Made by a program: the position numbers and the translations under genes. From assembly GCA_017991275.1 (NCBI GenBank), contig JAGNMH010000484.1:1-5066 (forward strand): a DNA stretch of 5,066 nucleotides, read 5' to 3'. The notes below the pieces were generated by a model. It saw only the letters and a program-made list of their open reading frames with translations, did not search any database and was not told the origin of the DNA. The DNA is from Acidobacteriota bacterium. GTDB taxonomy: Bacteria; Acidobacteriota; Blastocatellia; RBC074. Below are positions 1 through 5,066 of this stretch, in pieces; the stretch's first letter is position 1, and each line of letters starts with the position of its first letter.

Positions 1-1
1 G

Positions 2-3000
2 AATCTGAACAGCGCCGGACTTTCCATTCAGGGACAGGCCGTCACCGGCGCTAACATTCACGACAACCTGTTTATGCAGAATCGCAGTGGCATAGACATC
101 AACAACAGCAACGGTCATACGGTTCGCAATAACGTGCTGACTGACAATCGCACCGGCCTGATCTTTCGCAACCAGACGGACAATCTGACCGTGGTCGAAA
201 ATGAAATTACCAACAACTGGACGGTCGGCGTGCTCTTCCTGGACGCCAGCGGCGGAACCAACAGCCCAGTGCAAACGGCGGCGAATTGCACTTTCAGCAA
301 CAACAACATCAGCAGCAACTGGTACGGCCAGATCGTTGACCGGCAAAGCGGCGGTTCGTTGCCTGCGCCGGGCACGACCAATCTGAAGAATCTCAGCGCC
401 AACTGGTTCGGCAATACTTCGCCGGTTGTGACGACGGCCAACAGCGCCGAACCGGGCTATGCCGCTCAGGTTCCGAACACGGTTCCGGGCGGTTCAGCGA
501 CAGCGCCTGGCGGCCAGCCTGACGTTGCCGGGACTGCTTCGGCGAACTTCGACCTGACGCCGTTGCTGGATGTCGGCGCTGACACCGATGTCGAAACCAC
601 TCCGGGCAGAGGCACTTACGGCTTCCAGGGCAGCTTCAATGTTCTGGATGTTCTTGCGACCAATGCTCAAACCGGAGCGACAGGGCGGATTCAGGAAGCC
701 GTCAATCTGGTCAGCACGGGCGGCACTGTGAAAGTTCCGTCCGGGACGTACGCTGAAAACGTCAACGTCAACAAGGCCGAGACGCTTTCTGGAACGCCAA
801 CCATCAACGGCACTCTGACCACCAGCGCGGCGGGTGCAAACGTCAGTCCGGGATTCAGCCCCGGAATCATCAACAGCGGAGATTTGTCGCTGGCCAGCGG
901 TTCGATGGTCAGCATTGAAACCGTCAGCAATGCCGGTCCCGGAACGGGGCACGATCAAATCAACGTCACAGGAACCGTCAGTTTAGGTGGCGCGACATTT
1001 AGTCTGACAAACAGTTTCGCGCCGACTGGCGGAACAACCTTTGTCATCATCAACAACGATGGTTCGGATGCTGTCACCGGCACATTCAACGGATTGGCGG
1101 AAGGCGCATTGTTCTCTGCTGGTGGTTCATTCTTCAGAATCAGTTATGTCGGAGGCAGCGGAAACGACGTGGTGTTGACCGCCAACACTTCGCCGACGAT
1201 TGTTTGCCCGGCCAACATCACTCAAAACACCGATCCCGGACAATGCACGGCTGTGGTGACGTTTTCGCCAACGGCTGGCGGAACTCCAACGCCAACGGTG
1301 GTTTGCATCCCGGCTTCAGGTTCGACGTTTGCCAAAGGCGTGACGACCGTCAACTGCACGGCGTCGAACGGTGTCGGCTCAAACGCGACTTGCAGCTTTA
1401 CAGTGGCGGTCAATGACGCTCAGGCCCCAACGCTGGCCTGTCCCTCAAACATCACGGCGAACACTGCGGTTGGTCAATGTTCGGCTGCGGTGACTTTCAC
1501 CACGCCGACCGCTATGGACAATTGCTCAGGCGCGACGGTTGCTTGTTTACCCGCGTCCGGTTCAACCTTCCAGAAAGGCACGACGACGGTGACTTGCACG
1601 GCAACTGATGCCTCCAACCTCACGGCAAGCTGTTCGTTCACCGTCAACGTTGTGGACAATCAAGCTCCGACCATCGCTTGCCCAGCCAACCAATCGGCGA
1701 TTGGAACCGGGCCGACCGTGGTCAATTACCCTGCACCGACTCCGAGTGACAATTGCTCTGGCGTAAGCGCAGCTTGTGTTCCGGCGTCAGGTTCGACCTT
1801 CCAGGTTGGCACGACGACGGTCACCTGCACGGCGACGGATGCGGCCAATCTGACGGCAATGTGCAGCTTCACTGTGACGGTGACGACTTGCACGCTGACT
1901 TGTCCAACTGATGTGACTGTTGGAACAACGGGAACTTCGTCCGTTGTGAATTACACCGCGCCGACTGCCGTCGGAAGCTGCGGAACAGTGACTTGTTCAC
2001 CGGCATCTGGTTCCAGCTTCCCGCTGGGCACAACCACTGTGAATTGCAACAGCAGCCTGGGTTCGCGCACTTGTGCGTTCCGCGTGACGGTTGAGCGAGT
2101 CAATTTCAACGTGGCTGATCCGCTGGCCTGTTCCGGGCCAGGCAATGTCGTGACAGGAAGTTTCACCATCACCAATAACGGCAATGCACCGGTTTCCGCG
2201 AATGCGACAGTGGCGTTGCCAGTTGGATTGGTGGGACTTGCAAACAGCGGCATCGCCAATGTCGGAACGGTCAGCGTGACCAACACCACCGTCAATTTCC
2301 AGGCGGCGTCACTGGCTCCAGGCCAAACGGCTACGGTCAGTTACCAGGCGCAAATTGGCGATCAAGTTCCGCCAGCAAGTTCGCTGTGTTCAAACCTGTC
2401 GGTCACTTTTGATGGAGGCGCGCCTCTGACCGTCCAGGCTTGTTTGACGGCGAATTGCCCGTCTGGATCACCAGGTGCAATCCCGCAGGCTTCAGCCGAA
2501 TCCAGTGACCAAAAAACTGGCAGCGTGTTGATTTACAACGTCTACACGTCCGGCGCGACCAGCGGCAATACACAGAACACACGCATCAACCTGACCAACG
2601 TTCATCCGACGTTGCCTGCTTTCGCCCACCTGTTTTTCGTGGCCGAAGGCTGTTCGATTGCGGATAGTTACCTGTGTTTGACGGCGAATCAGACGGCCAG
2701 CTTCCTGGCATCTGACCTGGATCCAGGAACGACCGGATATTTGGTGGCTGTCGCAGTGAACTCCATCGGATGTCCGACGAATTTCAATTACTTGACTGGC
2801 GATGAGTACGTGAAGTTCTCTTCAGGTCATGCTGCGAATCTTGGCGCGGAAGCATTTTCGGCCCTGGCTGGCGGCATTCCGCCCTGCGACGGCAATTCGG
2901 TGACAGCAACGTTGAATTTCGATGGTGTCAGTTACAACCGGACTCCGGCGACATTGGCGCTGGATAACGTCGGTTCACGCGCTGACGGCAACGATACGAT

Positions 3001-3376
3001 GCTGATTATCAATCGTATTGGCGGCAATCTGGGAATTGGAGCTTCAACGCTGAGCACACTTTTCGGCATTTTTTACGACGATGCCGAAAACTCTCTGAGC
3101 TTTTCAGTGAGCGGAAACTGCCAGTTGAGAAATTCAATCTCCAACAACTTCCCGCGCACAACGCCGAGGTTTGAGAGCTTCATTCCAGCAGGCCGAACCG
3201 GCTGGTTGAGGCTGTTCAGCCAAACGGGATCAATCGGCATTACTGGAGCCGCGATCAACTTCAACCCAAATGCGGCCAGTTCCGCAGGAGCTTTTAACCA
3301 AGGACATAACCTGCATCATCTGACGCTCAACAATCAGATGAGCTACGTTATTCCTGTTTTCCCGCCAAGCTGTTAA
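2..3376 (+). CDS. Large secreted beta-helix / HYR-domain surface protein, 5' truncated by window edge
   Basis: The frame is open from base 2, so the ATG at 74 is almost certainly internal and the true start lies upstream; 1124 residues are visible before the TAA at 3374-3376. Numbering from the first visible codon, residues 1-122 are Asn-rich, turn-like repeats (NNxxxxNxxxGI/V patterns) typical of a right-handed parallel beta-helix. Residues about 225-265 (GRIQEAVNLV, GGTVKVPSGTYAENV) resemble the N-terminal rung of another pectate-lyase-like helix. Residues about 270-394 form a module running from PGFSPG to GGSGNDVVLT. Residues 396-699 hold four HYR domains with paired cysteines. Residues 700-818 look Ig-like or DUF11-like (GSFTITNNGNAPVSANATVALP, about 20 residues). 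Residues 831-1124 are a distinct C-terminal module ending in Cys. I see no catalytic motif, no transmembrane segment in the visible part and no LPXTG or PEP-CTERM tail. An adhesive or structural cell-surface or extracellular role is inferred from domain types only. The gene ends 30 nt before a strong hairpin. Confidence 0.9.
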   Translation, partial: NLNSAGLSIQGQAVTGANIHDNLFMQNRSGIDINNSNGHTVRNNVLTDNRTGLIFRNQTDNLTVVENEITNNWTVGVLFLDASGGTNSPVQTAANCTFSNNNISSNWYGQIVDRQSGGSLPAPGTTNLKNLSANWFGNTSPVVTTANSAEPGYAAQVPNTVPGGSATAPGGQPDVAGTASANFDLTPLLDVGADTDVETTPGRGTYGFQGSFNVLDVLATNAQTGATGRIQEAVNLVSTGGTVKVPSGTYAENVNVNKAETLSGTPTINGTLTTSAAGANVSPGFSPGIINSGDLSLASGSMVSIETVSNAGPGTGHDQINVTGTVSLGGATFSLTNSFAPTGGTTFVIINNDGSDAVTGTFNGLAEGALFSAGGSFFRISYVGGSGNDVVLTANTSPTIVCPANITQNTDPGQCTAVVTFSPTAGGTPTPTVVCIPASGSTFAKGVTTVNCTASNGVGSNATCSFTVAVNDAQAPTLACPSNITANTAVGQCSAAVTFTTPTAMDNCSGATVACLPASGSTFQKGTTTVTCTATDASNLTASCSFTVNVVDNQAPTIACPANQSAIGTGPTVVNYPAPTPSDNCSGVSAACVPASGSTFQVGTTTVTCTATDAANLTAMCSFTVTVTTCTLTCPTDVTVGTTGTSSVVNYTAPTAVGSCGTVTCSPASGSSFPLGTTTVNCNSSLGSRTCAFRVTVERVNFNVADPLACSGPGNVVTGSFTITNNGNAPVSANATVALPVGLVGLANSGIANVGTVSVTNTTVNFQAASLAPGQTATVSYQAQIGDQVPPASSLCSNLSVTFDGGAPLTVQACLTANCPSGSPGAIPQASAESSDQKTGSVLIYNVYTSGATSGNTQNTRINLTNVHPTLPAFAHLFFVAEGCSIADSYLCLTANQTASFLASDLDPGTTGYLVAVAVNSIGCPTNFNYLTGDEYVKFSSGHAANLGAEAFSALAGGIPPCDGNSVTATLNFDGVSYNRTPATLALDNVGSRADGNDTMLIINRIGGNLGIGASTLSTLFGIFYDDAENSLSFSVSGNCQLRNSISNNFPRTTPRFESFIPAGRTGWLRLFSQTGSIGITGAAINFNPNAASSAGAFNQGHNLHHLTLNNQMSYVIPVFPPSC
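1187..2095 (+). repeat. Four tandem HYR-domain repeats within the surface protein
   Basis: Four consecutive units of 70-81 residues each start with a Cys-Pro pair (CPANIT, CPSNIT, CPANQS, CPTDVT) and end in CSFTV or CAFRV. Each contains a core of the form C-x-PASGS-x-F-x-x-G-(T/V)-TTV-x-C. Approximate unit bounds are 1187-1414, 1418-1657, 1661-1882 and 1886-2095. Corresponding core codons lie 240, 231 and 219 nt apart (positions 1337, 1577, 1808, 2027). This matches the HYR (hyalin repeat) family, an immunoglobulin-like fold found in extracellular proteins and often linked to adhesion. Units 2 and 3 carry the usual DNCSG motif. Unit 1 lacks it (GGTPTPT instead) and unit 4 has only GSCG. Units 2 and 3 are also the closest at DNA level, about 79% identical over 111 nt by hand count, consistent with the most recent duplication. 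Confidence 0.85.
2492..3373 (+). other. C-terminal module (about 290 residues) of the surface protein, possibly acidobacterial
   Basis: After a Pro/Ser/Gly linker the sequence changes character at SAESSDQKTGSVLIYNVYTS and continues to the C-terminus. Recognisable landmarks are NTRINLTNVHPTLPAFAHLFF, a CSIADSYLCLT segment, QTASFLASDLDPGTTGY, a GDEYVKFSSGHAANLGAEAF segment, and a final part with a TGWLRLF motif, ending VIPVFPPSC. It contains about six cysteines. From memory, closely similar C-terminal segments follow varied repeat domains in Acidobacteriota (Blastocatellia-type) surface proteins; I could not verify this here. It does not match any sorting signal I know, such as PEP-CTERM, Por secretion or autotransporter barrel. 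The mixed beta-strand/turn composition suggests a folded beta domain rather than a membrane barrel. Its function is unknown. Confidence 0.55.
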
Positions 3377-3406
3377 GAATGGCGGTGTTGAAACTGAACG
3401 AAACAG

Positions 3407-3438
3407 AAAAAGGCCGCAGAGCAATCTACGGCCTTTTT
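3407..3438. terminator. Bidirectional rho-independent terminator between convergent genes
   Basis: The arms AAAAAGGCCGCAGA (3407-3420) and TCTACGGCCTTTTT (3425-3438) pair over 14 positions with one C/A mismatch (3417 against 3428), closing a GCAA loop of the GNRA type. The GC-rich core is flanked by an A-tract on the left and a T-tract on the right, so the transcript ends in a U-run in both directions. It lies 30 nt after the stop of the large surface-protein gene and 23 nt after the stop of the minus-strand deformylase gene. It can therefore end transcription of both. Confidence 0.88.
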
Positions 3439-3461
3439 CCTTTCGGAGCTTGGAAGCAATT

Positions 3462-3974
3462 TCAACTCTGTTTTATCACTTCGCTTCTCAGCGCAAAGCT
3501 GCGCTCGTCAATCGCTCGGTCAGTGGCCAGAATGCCGTCAAGGTGGTCAATCTCGTGTTGCAACAATTCAGACAAATCTCCGCGAGCAGTAACCATTTTC
3601 GATTCGCCGCTTTCGCTGATGTAACTTACGTCAATTTCCACGTGACGCCTGACGCGAACCATAAGTTCGGGAAACGAAAAACAGTCATCCCACAACTCCA
3701 TCATTTCAGAACTGGCTCGAACGATTTGCGGGTTGATCAGCGGAGCCGGCCCAAATGTTCCGTCGTGCATATTGACGAACAGAACTCGGCGATGAGCGCC
3801 GATTTGCGGAGCGGCAATGGCTCTGCCAAACCCGTGGCCGGCTCGAAAGTTGGCCAGCGTATCGGCCAGATCGCCGATAATTTCTTTGGTTTCGGTTGAG
3901 CAAACATCCGTGACGGCTTCGGACGGTCGCCAAAGTTGCGGGTCACCCAGCAGCAGAATTTCTCGAATGGGCAT
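3462..3974 (-). CDS. def: Peptide deformylase, divergent WDDCFS subfamily
   Basis: This is a 170-residue metalloenzyme of the polypeptide deformylase family, which removes the formyl group from the N-terminal methionine of new proteins in the cytoplasm. All three signature motifs can be placed. Motif 1 is GRAIAAPQ at residues 50-57, where the second Gly of the usual GxGxAAxQ is Ala. Motif 2 is DDCFS at 96-100 in place of EGCLS, keeping the metal ligand Cys98. Motif 3 is QHEIDH at 139-144, giving ligands His140 and His144 and catalytic Glu141. The length is normal for the family. The ATG at 3974 is preceded by AGGAG at 8-nt spacing; an in-frame TTG at 4007 would add 11 residues but lacks such a site, so I reject it. 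The stop is TGA. The WDDCFSFPELMVRVRRH style resembles, from memory, a deformylase subfamily found beside the classical one in several bacteria, so it may be a second copy. No fmt neighbour is visible. Confidence 0.9.
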   Translation of the reverse strand: MPIREILLLGDPQLWRPSEAVTDVCSTETKEIIGDLADTLANFRAGHGFGRAIAAPQIGAHRRVLFVNMHDGTFGPAPLINPQIVRASSEMMELWDDCFSFPELMVRVRRHVEIDVSYISESGESKMVTARGDLSELLQHEIDHLDGILATDRAIDERSFALRSEVIKQS

Positions 3975-4031
3975 GTGGTAAGCTCCTGAACTGGAATCTG
4001 ATTTCAACGAAAAGCGAGTTTAGCAAACCCA
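3975..4031. promoter_or_regulatory. 57-nt divergent intergenic gap; promoter region by position only
   Basis: The minus-strand deformylase gene and the plus-strand HAD gene both start at the edges of this gap, so promoters for both would be expected here or just inside the opposite gene. I looked for paired -35/-10 hexamers on both strands and found none with good matches and 16-18 nt spacing. On the minus strand TTGCTA and TTGAAA occur as isolated -35-like words without a matching -10. The only well supported element is the deformylase ribosome binding site. Confidence 0.3.
3983..3987 (-). promoter_or_regulatory. Shine-Dalgarno site of the deformylase gene
   Basis: On the minus strand AGGAG is followed by eight bases (CTTACCAC) and the ATG at 3974. 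This near-ideal site and spacing decide the start in favour of a protein beginning MPIREI, over the longer TTG-initiated reading from 4007. Confidence 0.85.
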
Positions 4032-4730
4032 ATGGGCGAAAACACAAACCGACGAAAAGTGATTCTCTTTGATTTTGACGGGACGCTGGTCAATACCACT
4101 CCGCTGATTTTGCGGTCGTTCAGGGCGACCTGGGAAAAAACCTTTGGCTTCACGATGGATGACGCCGTTTACATAAAAACCTTCGGCACGCATTTACCGG
4201 CAGCGATGAAACAGTTGGCCGAACAGTGCGTAACTGAAAACCGTGTAGCTCCGATTGACGATCTTGAGGCAAAGGCGGCTGAGCTGTTGAAAACTTATCG
4301 CGAAATCAACTGGGGATGGCACGACCAACATATCGAGGCTTTTGAGGGAGTTGGCGAAGCCGTTCGCGAATTGAAAGCGCGCAATTACAGGTTGGGCATT
4401 GTGTCGTCCAAGATTCGTTTTGGAGTCGAGCGGGGTTTGAATCTTTTTTCAATGGCTGAGCCGTTCGACCACATTATCGCTGCCGACGACGTTGCGAACC
4501 ACAAACCGCATCCCGAACCCATACTCAAGGCATTGGAGCATTTCGGCGCTTCGCCGCACGAAGCCATTTACATAGGCGACAGCACTCACGACATTGTTGC
4601 CGGCAAGGCTGCCAGAGTGGCGACAGTAGCCGCTGCCTGGGGGCCGTTCCCGCGAACCGAACTGGAAGCGTTGAAGCCGGATCATTTGCTGGATGAGCCA
4701 GGTGAATTATTGAGATTGTTTCAGAAGTAG
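4032..4730 (+). CDS. HAD-superfamily phosphatase, PpaX/Gph-like
   Basis: This 232-residue cytoplasmic hydrolase has the complete haloacid dehalogenase motif set. Motif I is DFDGT at residues 14-18 (nucleophile Asp14, general acid/base Asp16). Motif II is Ser125 in LGIVSSK. Motif III is Lys158 in HKPHPEP. Motif IV is GDSTHD at 182-187, with Asp183 and Asp187 as likely Mg ligands. About 100 residues between motifs I and II form a helical C1-type cap. The pattern NTTPLILRSF after motif I, the REINWGWHDQ cap segment and the DHLLDEPGELL end recall the pyrophosphatase PpaX more than a classical phosphoglycolate phosphatase, but substrate cannot be fixed from sequence; phosphoglycolate, pyrophosphate or another small phosphate are all possible. 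The C1 cap argues against the capless Kdo-8-phosphate phosphatase KdsC despite the kdsB neighbour. The ATG is the first start codon after an in-frame TGA at 3999, but no clear Shine-Dalgarno precedes it. It is divergent from the deformylase gene and convergent with kdsB. Confidence 0.88.
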   Translation: MGENTNRRKVILFDFDGTLVNTTPLILRSFRATWEKTFGFTMDDAVYIKTFGTHLPAAMKQLAEQCVTENRVAPIDDLEAKAAELLKTYREINWGWHDQHIEAFEGVGEAVRELKARNYRLGIVSSKIRFGVERGLNLFSMAEPFDHIIAADDVANHKPHPEPILKALEHFGASPHEAIYIGDSTHDIVAGKAARVATVAAAWGPFPRTELEALKPDHLLDEPGELLRLFQK

Positions 4731-4772
4731 ACAGGATTGTTTTTCCACCCTGTCAATCTTGTGAATCCTGTC
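4730..4772. repeat. 9-nt tandem repeat with an inverted copy, joining two convergent gene ends
   Basis: Read on the minus strand, three 9-nt units follow each other: ACAGGATTC (4771-4763), ACAAGATTG (4762-4754) and a weaker ACAGGGTGG (4753-4745). An inverted copy, ACAGGATTG, lies on the plus strand at 4731-4739. As a result GACAGGATT (4730-4738) pairs perfectly with AATCCTGTC (4764-4772) over 9 bp, and an alternative stem can form with 4754-4762 using one G-U pair. No T-tract follows in either direction, so it is not a standard rho-independent terminator, though the hairpin could still protect or end the two converging transcripts. One arm begins on the last base of the HAD stop codon. The other lies inside the last codons of kdsB. 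Confidence 0.7.
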
Positions 4773-5066
4773 GAAAGATTTGCCTGACTCTTTCCAAATC
4801 TTCCGGCGTATCTACGCCAATCGAACGGTGCGTCACTTTCAGGACTTTGATTTTGTAACCGTGCTCCAACGCTCGCAGTTGTTCCAGCAGCTCCGATTGT
4901 TCCAGCGGAGTCGCGGGCAGTTTGGCGTAGCTCAGCAAAAACTCGCGGCGGTAAACGTACATCCCTGTGTGTTTGGCGTATCTGCTGAGCAAGTCCGGCT
5001 CTGTCGTTAAAGCCGCTTCAATCGAACCGTGAGCCTGAACCGCCGAGCGCGGAAAAGGGATCGGGC
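4753..5066 (-). CDS. kdsB: 3-deoxy-manno-octulosonate cytidylyltransferase (CMP-Kdo synthetase), N-terminal part outside window
   Basis: KdsB activates Kdo with CTP to CMP-Kdo, releasing pyrophosphate, so that Kdo can be added to lipid A in the cytoplasm during lipopolysaccharide synthesis. The frame stays open to the right edge, giving 104 visible residues of a protein normally about 250 long. An internal TTG at 4992 is not the start. The fragment begins PIPFPR, the family's conserved (S)R-x-x-IP-(F/W) region. It continues with KHTGMYVYRREFL, the substrate-binding TPLEQSELLEQLRALEHGY region and the hallmark GVDTPEDLERVR near the end. These landmarks match the C-terminal half of KdsB closely, including E. 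coli KdsB as I recall it. The final residues QDSQD and the TGA are encoded by a 9-nt tandem repeat, so the tail is probably not functional. The gene converges on the HAD gene with 22 nt between stops. Confidence 0.93.
   Translation of the reverse strand, partial: PIPFPRSAVQAHGSIEAALTTEPDLLSRYAKHTGMYVYRREFLLSYAKLPATPLEQSELLEQLRALEHGYKIKVLKVTHRSIGVDTPEDLERVRQIFRQDSQD

Noticed and set aside
74..76. ATG at 74 as the true start of the surface-protein gene
   Set aside because: The frame is open to base 2, the upstream residues (for example TGANIHDNLFMQN) continue the beta-helix pattern, and no ribosome binding site precedes the ATG.
494..958. 154-codon open frame on the minus strand inside the surface-protein gene
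   Set aside because: It lies fully antisense to a gene with coherent domain structure, has no recognisable family features, and its Arg/Ala/Asp-rich composition is what the opposite strand of Thr/Ser/Gly/Asn repeat coding would give.
1187..2095. CRISPR-like or DNA-level satellite array
   Set aside because: The periodicity of 219-240 nt is coding, in frame and explained by HYR protein domains; there are no short identical repeats with unique spacers.
1951..2295. 114-codon open frame on the minus strand opposite HYR unit 4 and the Ig-like domain
   Set aside because: It is antisense to a well-supported domain, and comparable antisense frames appear opposite the other HYR units (1222-1413, 1474-1659), which shows they are a by-product of the repeat codon pattern.
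3450..3899. 149-codon open frame on the plus strand opposite the deformylase
   Set aside because: The minus strand encodes all three deformylase motifs with a strong ribosome binding site; the plus-strand reading has no family features and would run from right after the terminator hairpin.
3975..4007. TTG-initiated 11-residue N-terminal extension of the deformylase
   Set aside because: There is no Shine-Dalgarno before the TTG, while the downstream ATG at 3974 has AGGAG at 8 nt and gives the normal family N-terminus.
4730..4772. Rho-independent terminator between the HAD gene and kdsB
   Set aside because: The inverted arms are real, but neither strand has a T-tract immediately after the stem, the loop is long, and the stem is AT-rich with only 9 bp.
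4780..5010. 76-codon open frame on the plus strand opposite kdsB
   Set aside because: It is the complement of the strongly conserved C-terminal half of KdsB and has no independent support.

Overview
The window looks like a chromosomal stretch of a Gram-negative bacterium of moderate GC content. A CMP-Kdo synthetase gene at the right edge implies a Kdo-containing lipopolysaccharide. The long secreted-type protein on the left combines a parallel beta-helix, HYR domains and a C-terminal module that I associate, from memory, with Acidobacteriota (Blastocatellia-like) surface proteins. The taxonomic call is therefore an inference of moderate strength. A search of the C-terminal module or of the deformylase would settle it.

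Layout, left to right. (1) Positions 2-3376, plus strand: the 3' part of a very large, probably exported, multidomain protein. Its 5' end lies outside the window. Visible order: beta-helix repeats, a second beta-helix-like segment, a 'PGFSPG...GGSGNDVVLT' module, four tandem HYR domains, an Ig-like/DUF11-like domain, and a C-terminal module of about 290 residues. (2) Positions 3407-3438: a strong hairpin with an A-tract before and a T-tract after, which can serve as a terminator for both converging genes. (3) Positions 3462-3974, minus strand: a peptide deformylase of a divergent subfamily, with a clear AGGAG site that fixes its ATG start. (4) A 57-nt divergent gap. (5) Positions 4032-4730, plus strand: a HAD phosphatase of the PpaX/Gph type. 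(6) Positions 4730-4772: a short tandem and inverted repeat joining the ends of two convergent genes. (7) Positions 4753-5066, minus strand: the 3' part of kdsB.

The genes do not form one operon: orientations are plus, minus, plus, minus. The deformylase (protein maturation), the HAD phosphatase (possibly pyrophosphate or phosphoglycolate clean-up) and KdsB (lipopolysaccharide precursor activation, releasing pyrophosphate) are housekeeping-type genes. The large surface protein is the accessory element. I found no RNA genes, CRISPR array, insertion sequence or phage gene. I see no convincing evidence of a wholly new system. The most unusual items are the C-terminal module of the surface protein and the 9-nt repeat that supplies the last codons and stop of kdsB.
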